64,000 nt of DNA. Source: Saprospiraceae bacterium (GTDB lineage: Bacteria > Bacteroidota > Bacteroidia > Chitinophagales > Saprospiraceae). Both the position numbers and the translations under genes were made by a program. The DNA is taken from positions 62,001-126,000 of the forward strand of contig JANQQI010000023.1 of the NCBI GenBank assembly GCA_028285085.1. The letters run 5' to 3'. Of this stretch, positions 16,858 to 23,853 are shown piece by piece. Below the pieces are notes generated by a model. The model did not search any database, had not been told where the DNA came from, and saw only the letters and a program-made list of their open reading frames with translations. Position 1 is the first letter of the stretch, and the number at the start of each line of letters is the position of its first letter.

Positions 16858-17436
16858 TCACTCACTAAAATATCCAAAACGCAAGACGAGACCGACGGAA
16901 TAATTCTCGAAATCTCCATCGTCAAAACCTTCCAGATTATCAACACCGCTTACCCAACGATAACTGCCGGTGATAGCGAAACGCGCCCATGATGTCACGC
17001 TCAGTTCCAGACCAATTTCTGGATTGAGGGCAAATATATTATCCTCTATATCTAGCTCACGATTTAAGTCATCAGAGAGGGTCGCTGCTCCCCAACCCAC
17101 TTTGAAGTTGCTGTAGAAATGCACTTGTGGATCGAGAGGGTAAACAAATCCGGCCATGACGCCGCCTATTCCAAGGCTGCGATGAAAACTCGTGGTTTTA
17201 AAGCGCGTTTGGCCGTAATAACTCCCTTGCCCGAAACCACCAATGAAGTAATGACCAAAGGAAATACCCCCCATTCCACCTGCGCTTACGCCGTCATTTG
17301 GGTCGAGGCCAATTTCAAAAATCGGTCCGCCGAAAACCCCAAACTTTGTATCTGACGGTGGACTCAGGAACGTCTGCTGAGCAAATAAATGGATACTGAA
17401 TAGTAGGCAAAGCAGGCTAATGGAATACGTTTTCAT
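16858..17436 (-). CDS. Outer-membrane beta-barrel protein, small
   Basis: A 192-residue protein with a signal peptide (MKTYSISLLCLLFSIHLFAQQ). The mature part alternates glycine/aromatic-rich strands (TKFGVFGGPIFEIGL, ISFGHYFIGGFGQGSYYG, VHFYSNFKVGWGAATL, ARFAITGSYRWVSG) and ends SVGLVLRFGYFSE, close to the barrel C-terminal aromatic signature. About eight strands are expected. Its ATG overlaps the stop of the CBS gene at 17433 as ATGA, so the two are translationally coupled and probably belong to the transcript starting above 19949. Role unknown; a small porin-like or stress barrel is possible. Confidence 0.82.
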   Translation of the reverse strand: MKTYSISLLCLLFSIHLFAQQTFLSPPSDTKFGVFGGPIFEIGLDPNDGVSAGGMGGISFGHYFIGGFGQGSYYGQTRFKTTSFHRSLGIGGVMAGFVYPLDPQVHFYSNFKVGWGAATLSDDLNRELDIEDNIFALNPEIGLELSVTSWARFAITGSYRWVSGVDNLEGFDDGDFENYSVGLVLRFGYFSE

Positions 17437-17846
17437 ATCGAATAGTTTTGAGCAGTTGTACGGCCCGCCAACCGGGCTAAAATGTCGTAGGGCGTGATGA
17501 TACCGACTAGTTTTTCTTGTTCGTTGATGACGGGCAAGGCGCGGAAATAATTATCCAGAAAAATCTCGATGGCGGATTGAACACTGAGATCTTGACTAAC
17601 TGTGGTCGGCTTGGCTGTCATGATATGTCTAGCCAATAATTGATCTTCGTTGACCGGAAAATGTGCGGTGCGTAACAAATCTTCGGTACTGATAATACCC
17701 ATGAGTTGCTGTGCTTCATCCTCTACCAAAATATGGTGAATGCCACGTCGTTGGAACTTGTTTTTTAATTGAATTACGGGCGTATGATCCTGCACGACCG
17801 TCAGGTCGGTACTCATGATCGATTTGATGTTTTGTGTTAGCTGCAT
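17433..17846 (-). CDS. CBS-domain pair protein
   Basis: A 137-residue protein consisting of two CBS motifs: IKSIMSTDLTVVQDHTPVIQL with QLMGIISTEDLLR, and ARHIMTAKPTTVSQDLSVQSAIEIF with KLVGIITPYDILARL. Bateman modules of this type bind adenine nucleotides or related ligands and sense energy or redox state. There is no attached enzyme. A second, similar protein lies at 22717, so the region carries two copies flanking a two-component system. It starts 33 bp after the DUF4870-like gene and its last four bases overlap the start of the barrel gene. Stand-alone CBS proteins next to universal stress proteins are typical of oxygen-limitation regulons in other bacteria. Confidence 0.9.
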   Translation of the reverse strand: MQLTQNIKSIMSTDLTVVQDHTPVIQLKNKFQRRGIHHILVEDEAQQLMGIISTEDLLRTAHFPVNEDQLLARHIMTAKPTTVSQDLSVQSAIEIFLDNYFRALPVINEQEKLVGIITPYDILARLAGRTTAQNYSI

Positions 17847-17879
17847 GATTTTACCATTAAGCGGTGATAAAACGAGGAT

Positions 17880-18224
17880 TTACAATCCCTGGAACCATTC
17901 CTGGAATTTATCTCCAAGAATCGGGACCGATTTACTGCGGCCCTGCAGCGCAGTGACGATGCCCATCACCCAAAGCACAACGGCCAGCAAATAACCGACG
18001 GTGCCGGCGATCCAGCCCAGAATGGGCACCGCGAAAGCCAGGCCGCAGGCAATAAATAATAAATTGATCCCCAATGCTTGCCGGATGTGAAAGCTTACTA
18101 ATGGAACTTTCGGTGTATTGAGCAGCAAGGCAGTGATAAGCCATCCAGCCAGCGTCAAATACGCAATACAACTTGCAATGATTGGATTATTCATTTTATC
18201 CTGCACTTGATTTTGAGGGGACAT
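17880..18224 (-). CDS. DUF4870-like small membrane protein
   Basis: A 114-residue protein with about three helices: about 16-35 (ASCIAYLTLAGWLITALLL), 50-72 (LGINLLFIACGLAFAVPILGW) and 74-95 (GTVGYLLAVVLWVMGIVTALQG). Between the first two lies SFHIRQALG, the conserved FH-x-RQA motif of the DUF4870/TspO-like small proteins of many bacteria, and the ending GDKFQEWF fits. Function of the family is unknown. It begins 3 bp after the stop of the large protein at 18228, so it belongs to the same operon, upstream of the CBS and barrel genes. Confidence 0.78.
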   Translation of the reverse strand: MSPQNQVQDKMNNPIIASCIAYLTLAGWLITALLLNTPKVPLVSFHIRQALGINLLFIACGLAFAVPILGWIAGTVGYLLAVVLWVMGIVTALQGRSKSVPILGDKFQEWFQGL

Positions 18225-18227
18225 AAT

Positions 18228-19949
18228 TTATGATTTAGGGCGATTTATTTTCTTTCTCTTAGGGACTCGACTCTTACTTTTGGACTTAGGTTTTCGAACT
18301 TTTGGAGACTTAAGGGACGGTTTACGCTTCTTACTTTTTTCCCAGATGTCCTTGTGAAATTCACGTGCTTTGTTCACCTTAGGAACTGTAGTTTGTCGGG
18401 AACGTTTCCGCTCCACAGCATCCTTTTTCGAACTTTCTGGTTTGGTGCGCTGACGATCAATTGTTGTTTTTGGATCAGCAGTTCTCTGCCTGGGACTGGG
18501 TTGTTCTACCGGTTCTCGAGGGACTATAGTTTCAGATGATTTCCTGGTTTTAGCGATCTGTGGATACCGTCTCACATGGCGATCTGCATATTCTTTTTGT
18601 GAGACCGTTTTTCTGGGATGTCTTTTGTTGTACTTCTTACGTGCCGTTTCAAACTCTCCATATTCCTTAAAGCGCTTGGGCAATTGACCATCATCCTGCA
18701 TCCAGCGCTTATTAATGATCGTTTTATTGCGTCGATGCCATTGATTGACACTGACGGAAATACTACTTCCATGACCGCGATGACCATAATAGTGATTAAC
18801 AAAGTGAGTCGATAGATGAGGCCAATAGGTGTGGTGACGGGGATGGAAGAAATACCAATTGGTGAAATGAAATGATGGCAATCCAAATACAACTATGGTA
18901 CGACTAGGCCCGATGTAGAATCCCCAATCGTACCAGTAAGGCAGCGGTCGCCATCGGGGGTAGGTATACCAATGAGGATAACCATACCAGTAGGGGTAGT
19001 GGTGGTCATAATGATGGTGAACAACGATTTCATTTGGCACATCTTCTTCTTCTCTGACCTCAAAATACTCATCGTCATCATAATACAGATCATCCGACTC
19101 TGAATAGTATAAATCATCATCTATCTGACTCGATTGTGGGCTATCGTTGTAAGCTTCATCATCATAGGTGTAGGTGTCGGCGTAGTTTTCTGCCGAAGCG
19201 ATTAATTCTTCTTTCACCTCTGGGTTATTTTCCAGACTGGCTTTCCAGTTTTCCAGCTCTTGCGCATTTTCCCGTGCTACGACCATGTGCATACTATCGG
19301 CCTTGTGAATAACCCAATCGGGGTCATTGCGATAAATGTCCCCCACTAAGATTGTCAGTCGGATATTTTCGGTCAGAATACTGAGTACTTCCGGTAGTTC
19401 GGACAACTGTCGTAACCGACTACTTGTCTGAGGAGAATATTTTTGTAAAACATTATCAAAAGCGGATGCGGTGGCGACTTCAAGTGCATCGATCTCGAAG
19501 AGGAGAGTGGAGTGTTGCGTTACAACCTCTCGGGCTGGTGCGTGTGCGGGCTCGGGGTAATTAGTGAGCAATTCGTCCAGCGCTTTGTGATTAGTCGGAT
19601 GAAGCTGACTTAGCTGCGTAATCAAATTCGGATATCGGGTCAAGTCCCAAATCTTTTGCTGGGTGGCTTGCGGGTATGGTGCCATTAATTCTCGAAAGGC
19701 CTTACTGGTTTGCAACTGAATGCTCTCCATTTTGATCAAAGCCTCCGGATATAAAGTGGCTTCCAAAATTAGGCTGCGTATTTCTGTTGGATATAAAACC
19801 AGTGCATTGATTGCCTCTTGTTCTTCGTCGACTAATTGACCAAGCAACTCCTTATCGGTTTGAGCGGTCGCTATCGTTGCCGAACTTACCAGAATAACAA
19901 AACTTAGCATTGTGCTGATGAAAAAGAACCGATGCATACTTCTGAACAT
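18228..19949 (-). CDS. Exported protein with helical repeats, acidic linker, aromatic/His-rich segment and basic tail
   Basis: About 573 residues from ATG 19949 (ATG 19937, four codons on, also starts the signal peptide MHRFFFISTMLSFVILV; reading further upstream to 20048 is unlikely). After cleavage near IATAQ come helical repeats of about 40-50 residues marked by YP motifs, such as LYPTEIRSLILEATLYPEAL and APYPQATQQKIWDLTRYPNL. An acidic Asp/Tyr stretch follows, then a segment packed with His, Tyr, Trp and Pro (HHYPYWYGYPHWYTYPRW and beyond) with an embedded hydrophobic part, then an Arg/Lys-rich, Ser/Pro-rich tail of about 120 residues. I recognise no family. It heads the operon with the DUF4870-like, CBS and barrel genes; an FNR-like dyad sits 64 bp upstream. 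Confidence 0.75.
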   Translation of the reverse strand: MFRSMHRFFFISTMLSFVILVSSATIATAQTDKELLGQLVDEEQEAINALVLYPTEIRSLILEATLYPEALIKMESIQLQTSKAFRELMAPYPQATQQKIWDLTRYPNLITQLSQLHPTNHKALDELLTNYPEPAHAPAREVVTQHSTLLFEIDALEVATASAFDNVLQKYSPQTSSRLRQLSELPEVLSILTENIRLTILVGDIYRNDPDWVIHKADSMHMVVARENAQELENWKASLENNPEVKEELIASAENYADTYTYDDEAYNDSPQSSQIDDDLYYSESDDLYYDDDEYFEVREEEDVPNEIVVHHHYDHHYPYWYGYPHWYTYPRWRPLPYWYDWGFYIGPSRTIVVFGLPSFHFTNWYFFHPRHHTYWPHLSTHFVNHYYGHRGHGSSISVSVNQWHRRNKTIINKRWMQDDGQLPKRFKEYGEFETARKKYNKRHPRKTVSQKEYADRHVRRYPQIAKTRKSSETIVPREPVEQPSPRQRTADPKTTIDRQRTKPESSKKDAVERKRSRQTTVPKVNKAREFHKDIWEKSKKRKPSLKSPKVRKPKSKSKSRVPKRKKINRPKS

Positions 19950-20012
19950 TAATTCAGTAGTCAAGATGCGGTGATTGGCTCTTGAAAAAGATGATGATAG
20001 ACAGTCTTTACG

Positions 20013-20026
20013 GTGATTTCTATCAA
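20013..20026. promoter_or_regulatory. FNR/Crp-like dyad upstream of the 18228-19949 operon
   Basis: The bases GTGAT-TTCT-ATCAA match TTGAT-N4-ATCAA, the classical FNR consensus, at nine of ten positions. The centre is about 70 bp upstream of ATG 19949. The neighbouring gene encodes a receiver-Crp/Fnr fusion regulator, which could be the binder. This is a by-eye match with no binding evidence. Confidence 0.45.
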
Positions 20027-20060
20027 CTTTGCTTACAAGCTGAGGCAAATAGCTGAGTGA

Positions 20061-21116
20061 CTAACTCGGGACTAAAGCCAGATGCTCTTCGTCGAGGACC
20101 GTAATCCGGCCATTGGAATCCACGTCAATTAAGTTTTCGGATTTGAAATCTGTGAGCATTCGCGAAATGGACTCTTTGGTGGTGCCTACGATGCTGGCGA
20201 GATCTTCGCGTAGGATATCAATCTTACAATCACCGGCGGCTTGGTATTGCCGGTTTAATTTGATTAACGCATCGGCGACTCGCTTGCGGATGGAATTGTA
20301 AGCCAGGCTAATCAACTGCTCTTCTTTTTCGGCAATATCACTCGTCAGCATTTTGATGAAGCGCGCCATGAAATCTCGGTTATTATTTAACAGCTCGAGG
20401 AATTCTTCCTTGGGAATGAAGCTAATCTCTGAGTCTTCGATGGCGGCGGCGGATTCTTCGTAGGGCCGATCCTTAAGCACTGCCTGAATACCCACAAAGT
20501 CGCGTGCTTGGTGAATACCCGTGATAAAGGACTTGCCGTAGGTATTGGTGCGGAATGTTTTGACCTTACCATTATTGATGTAATAAAGGCGCTTAGGTTT
20601 TTCACCTTCACTGAAAACTAAATCCTTTTTTCGATAATAGTGATGTGATTTGGATCTGGCCAATTTTTCCAACTCCTCTTGTCCTTTTCGCTCGTCGGTG
20701 AGCGTCTTGGCGTACATGAGATCAGCATCCCCGGTTTTGTCGAGCCGTTCGGCCTTCTTCAGCCGGGTTTCTACTACCTCTAGCAATTCATTGTGATCAA
20801 AAGGTTTGACCAGATAATCATCTGCGCCGAGATTCATGCCGGTGCGAAAATCACTTTTTTCAGCTTTGGCGGTCAGGAAAATGAAAGGAATATTATTCGT
20901 TTGTGGCTTTTGGCTGAGAATCCGTAAGGTGCCGAATCCATCTAAACGGGGCATCATAATATCGCAAATAATGAGATCGGGAAGCTCGGCCATTGCTTTT
21001 TCGATGCCCTCGATACCGTCTTGAGCGAAAATCACCTCATAGCCGGTCAGCTGGAGCAACTCCACGATATTATCACGAACATCGGAATTATCTTCAATGA
21101 CTAATATTTTCTTCAT
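20061..21116 (-). CDS. Response regulator with Crp/Fnr-type output (REC-cNMP-HTH)
   Basis: 351 residues from ATG 21116; reading from 21218 would add an unlikely 34 residues. The receiver domain (about 1-120) has E8/D9, phospho-acceptor D52 in LIICDIMMPRLDG, the T/S switch in IFLTAKAE and the lysine in YLVKPFD. After a linker with a basic patch, residues about 150-265 form a cyclic-nucleotide-binding fold (KDLVFSEGEKPKRLYYINNG) and residues about 275-345 the Crp-type HTH (LREDLASIVGTTKESISRML). FNR cysteines are absent, so control probably comes through phosphorylation. Its start lies inside the end of the kinase gene (23-bp overlap), which makes the pair a cognate two-component system. Confidence 0.92.
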   Translation of the reverse strand: MKKILVIEDNSDVRDNIVELLQLTGYEVIFAQDGIEGIEKAMAELPDLIICDIMMPRLDGFGTLRILSQKPQTNNIPFIFLTAKAEKSDFRTGMNLGADDYLVKPFDHNELLEVVETRLKKAERLDKTGDADLMYAKTLTDERKGQEELEKLARSKSHHYYRKKDLVFSEGEKPKRLYYINNGKVKTFRTNTYGKSFITGIHQARDFVGIQAVLKDRPYEESAAAIEDSEISFIPKEEFLELLNNNRDFMARFIKMLTSDIAEKEEQLISLAYNSIRKRVADALIKLNRQYQAAGDCKIDILREDLASIVGTTKESISRMLTDFKSENLIDVDSNGRITVLDEEHLALVPS

Positions 21117-22398
21117 GATATTGGTTTTTTGGAATTTGGACCGTAAATAATGTGCCTTTGGCAATTTCACTGTGAAAAGTGATTTCACCCCTGAGTAATT
21201 CAACGTATCGCTTGGCAAGATTTAATCCTAACCCCGTGCCTTTGATATTGGTGACATTGCTGCCTCGGAAAAAGCGCGTGAATAAATGTGATTGTTCGGC
21301 GGTAGGAATGCCTATGCCTTCATCTTTTATTTTGATAATAAGGTGTTGGCCAGATAGCTCGCTTCGACAGTAAACGGTTGAGTTTTCCGGTGAATATTTA
21401 ATGGCATTTGATAACAGATTGACCAGAATTAACTCTAGTAAATTCTGGTCCGAGTAGATCTTCTCAGGCATCTCGGGAGCAGCTTGAAATTCGATCTGCT
21501 GTCCGGGCTTTAACTGATCACTGATTTGCTCGATGACTTTGCGGCAACAATCGCGCAAGTAGAATAAAGAAAAATTGGGTTGAATTTCATCGTGCTCCAA
21601 ACTGCCGAGGGCGTTGAAATCATTCAGAATGCTCGTCAGATCGTTAACGGAGTGTCGGATGCGATGGAGGTGTTTGACTGCCTTTTCCGCTAGATTTTTA
21701 TTTTGGTACATCTCAACCAAGGCTGCCGAAGACAATATAGTACTCAAAGGCGTGCGGAATTCGTGCGAGGTCATCGTGATGAACTGCGATTTGAGTTCGT
21801 TGAGTTCTTTTTCTTTCTCCAGAGCGACCCGGATTTCTCTTTCCGTCGCGCGCAGCAAATCCTCCACTTTTTTGCGCTCTTTGACCTCGGATTCCAGCTT
21901 TTTGTTAGTCTGCATGAGCTTTTCCAATGCTGCGTTGATCTCGTTGGTCCGCTGTTCTACGCGTTCTTCCAACTCAGCGTTGAGCTGTTTGATCTGTGCT
22001 TCGGCTTTTTTCTGCTCGCTCAAATCGTGAATAATACCGGTGAAAACACGCTGCCCATTCAGCTGAATTTCACTGACACTCAGACGCAGGGCGAAGGTCG
22101 TTCCGTCTTTTCTTCGCCCCTCGGTTTCGCGGCCAATGCCAATGATCTTTTTTTCACCAGTTTCGTAGTAATTTTTCATATAGCCATCGTGCCGCGACCG
22201 ATGGGGTGTGGCCATTAATATGCTAATGTTTTGACCAATGAGTTCTTCTGAAGTGTACTGAAACAATGCCGTAATTGCCGGATTCACAAGCCGGATAACA
22301 CCGCCTTCGTCAATGGCAATAATGCCATCAATAGCTGTTTGGAATATGGCTTGTAGTAACACCAATGGATTGACACGTTCAGATTTTAAGAAATCCAT
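21094..22398 (-). CDS. Cytosolic PAS histidine kinase with FixL-like haem signature
   Basis: A 434-residue soluble kinase. The PAS domain (about 10-125) reads closely like rhizobial FixL: AIDGIIAIDEGG, NPAITALFQYTSEELIGQN, then RSRHDGYMKNYY and KIIGIGRETEGRRKDGTTF. H70 and R90 keep the 20-residue spacing of the FixL haem-ligand histidine and the oxygen-contact arginine (His200 and Arg220 in Bradyrhizobium numbering, from memory). A coiled coil (about 128-200) leads to the HisKA box TSHEFRTPLS with H212; N-box NLLSNAIKYS and G-boxes DEGIGIP and GTGLGLNLAKRY complete the ATPase. No membrane segment. It overlaps the response-regulator gene and should phosphorylate it. Confidence 0.9.
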   Translation of the reverse strand: MDFLKSERVNPLVLLQAIFQTAIDGIIAIDEGGVIRLVNPAITALFQYTSEELIGQNISILMATPHRSRHDGYMKNYYETGEKKIIGIGRETEGRRKDGTTFALRLSVSEIQLNGQRVFTGIIHDLSEQKKAEAQIKQLNAELEERVEQRTNEINAALEKLMQTNKKLESEVKERKKVEDLLRATEREIRVALEKEKELNELKSQFITMTSHEFRTPLSTILSSAALVEMYQNKNLAEKAVKHLHRIRHSVNDLTSILNDFNALGSLEHDEIQPNFSLFYLRDCCRKVIEQISDQLKPGQQIEFQAAPEMPEKIYSDQNLLELILVNLLSNAIKYSPENSTVYCRSELSGQHLIIKIKDEGIGIPTAEQSHLFTRFFRGSNVTNIKGTGLGLNLAKRYVELLRGEITFHSEIAKGTLFTVQIPKNQYHEENISH

Positions 22399-22716
22399 TT
22401 AAACCGGGTTGAAAGGTGTATTTCCTGAAATAAGGATATTAAATAATTAAAGGCGGTCTATTACAATCACTATAACTTTCAAATCACCTCTTTTAGACCG
22501 TTATACAAAAAATGGAAGTGGCTTAGAATAAATTGAGCTCCGATTTATTAAAAACCAAAGCGTGCTTCTAAGCCAGTAGAACCATAATGAGGTTAAAGAA
22601 AGTGGATTGTGGAATGAGAAAGAATGATAAATGTCATCTTTTGGGATGATAAATGCTCGTCCAGTAAGATTTTAGTTGGATTATCTTGGTGCTATTCATT
22701 CGCAAAACATAATAAA
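22399..22716. other. Intergenic region between divergent kinase and CBS genes, 318 bp
   Basis: No gene is supported. It contains an exact 10-bp direct repeat, ATGATAAATG, at 22624-22633 and 22646-22655, 22 bp apart start to start, close to the CBS gene. The first copy extends into a partial dyad (ATGATAAATGTCAT, 22624-22637). Short complementary arms CGGTCTA and TAGACCG flank a 30-odd-base loop near 22454-22500. The promoters of both genes must lie here, but no consensus element stands out. Confidence 0.55.
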
Positions 22717-23148
22717 ATGGATTTACAGCAACCTATTTCATCCTTGATGACCACCGAATTGAAAGTCTTGGAACCTTCTGATAAGCTATTGGCTGCTAAG
22801 GAGTTATTTGATACTTACTCCATTCATCATATTCCAGTCATACAAGGAACCACTCTAGTCGGTATCCTAAGTAAAGTCGATTATTTATACTATCTCAAGC
22901 CCATCTCCCCGGAGAGCAAAGAACAATATATAAATGATATAAAATTGAAAAATTATTCTATCGGCGAAGTCATGTCGAAACGTATTATTTCGGCTGCACC
23001 TACGGATACCCTCAAAACGGCGTTAGAAATATTTAGCGAAAACCTCTTCCATGCCATTCCTGTCGTGGACAATGGTCGCTTAGTAGGGATCATTACCACC
23101 CACGATATCATATTTCGTTTATTGCACCCGGCCAGGACAATGTCTTGA
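22717..23148 (+). CDS. CBS-domain pair protein
   Basis: 143 residues from ATG 22717, which follows the A-rich AAAACATAATAAA leader typical of Bacteroidota; reading from 22624 would add 31 poorly matching residues. Two CBS motifs make up the protein: ISSLMTTELKVLEPSDKLLAA with TLVGILSKVDYLYYL, and IGEVMSKRIISAAPTDTLKTA with RLVGIITTHDIIFRLL. It is a paralogue of the protein at 17433 and lies divergent from the FixL-like kinase. Ligand is unknown; adenylates are usual. A hairpin terminator follows the gene. Confidence 0.9.
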   Translation: MDLQQPISSLMTTELKVLEPSDKLLAAKELFDTYSIHHIPVIQGTTLVGILSKVDYLYYLKPISPESKEQYINDIKLKNYSIGEVMSKRIISAAPTDTLKTALEIFSENLFHAIPVVDNGRLVGIITTHDIIFRLLHPARTMS

Positions 23149-23177
23149 TAACTTACCGGTTATTTCTCAACGCTAAG

Positions 23178-23206
23178 ATGCCCAATGTCACTCCGACATT
23201 GGGCAT
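23178..23206 (+). terminator. Perfect 12-bp stem-loop after the CBS gene
   Basis: Arms 23178-23189 and 23195-23206 are exact inverted complements around a 5-nt loop (23190-23194), 29 bp after the CBS stop codon. The downstream bases are T-rich but lack a long T run. Because the next gene converges, it could serve both strands. Confidence 0.78.
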
Positions 23207-23284
23207 TGTTAATTATCTAACCCTGTAAGTATAAAAAACCAAATAAAAGGTTGTAAAGGCAAAATCGATGGCCATTGATTTCAA

Positions 23285-23656
23285 TCACGCACACTTGTCC
23301 CCCATAATGCGCCCACGATTATTCTGTTCTTCCAGCGTCCAGATATCGGTAGCCCAGGTTTGGAGCCATTTGCCGTAGGATTTACGATATACCTGTACGT
23401 GTAAACCAAATGCCCTAGCGAAGTAGAGCTCAAGGTCGCCTACCTTCTGATCGCTATTTAGAGGGATGTAACTAATACCGGTTATCGGCTGGATTTGGCC
23501 GATCGTCAACTCTGGGTCTAGCCGAGTAGCGTCCGCCGAAATTTGTCCGAATGGCTGTTCGGATTGAAAAAATGCCAGCTGAAGGAATGGATACCTTTGA
23601 TTGAATTCAGTTTGGAGATCTTTTAATTTGCGGTCGTTTGAAATTTTCATAAGCAT
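23285..23656 (-). CDS. Conserved small protein of unknown function
   Basis: A 123-residue soluble protein without signal or membrane segments. It starts KISNDRKLKDLQTEFNQRYP and ends with a conserved-looking WATDIWTLEEQNNRG block before a short Cys-containing tail; the middle reads GDLELYFARAFGLHVQVYRKS, like the ubiquitin-like small proteins I recall from many Bacteroidota with unknown role. ATG 23650 is a possible alternative start. It lies between the universal stress protein and a CBS protein, which suggests a link to the stress or oxygen response. A 14-bp block shared with 9834-9847 lies 23 bp upstream. Confidence 0.75.
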   Translation of the reverse strand: MLMKISNDRKLKDLQTEFNQRYPFLQLAFFQSEQPFGQISADATRLDPELTIGQIQPITGISYIPLNSDQKVGDLELYFARAFGLHVQVYRKSYGKWLQTWATDIWTLEEQNNRGRIMGDKCA

Positions 23657-23839
23657 GGCTTTTGAAAAATGTATTAGTTAATACAAGTTGCGCTTAGCTA
23701 AAAGAGAGGTTATTTGTCGTATTATTTCCTTAACTGCAACTTGGGTTAATTGGTAGTCACTAACCGCTGAAATGGTTATTATATGTGGCAAGGTACGCTC
23801 TCTTGTCGTATCGTTTTTTGATTCCTGTCAATGAACTGT

Positions 23840-23853
23840 TTGATCTTTATCAT
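23840..23853. promoter_or_regulatory. FNR/Crp-like dyad
   Basis: TTGAT-CTTT-ATCAT matches TTGAT-N4-ATCAA at nine of ten positions. It overlaps the stop codon of the universal stress gene and lies about 184 bp upstream of the minus-strand gene starting at 23656. That distance is long for direct activation, so this may be fortuitous. Confidence 0.3.

Noticed and set aside
16698..16946. Minus-strand frame of 82 codons between the small membrane protein and the barrel gene
   Set aside because: Most of it overlaps the 3' end of the barrel gene in another frame and its composition is cysteine/arginine-rich without any pattern.
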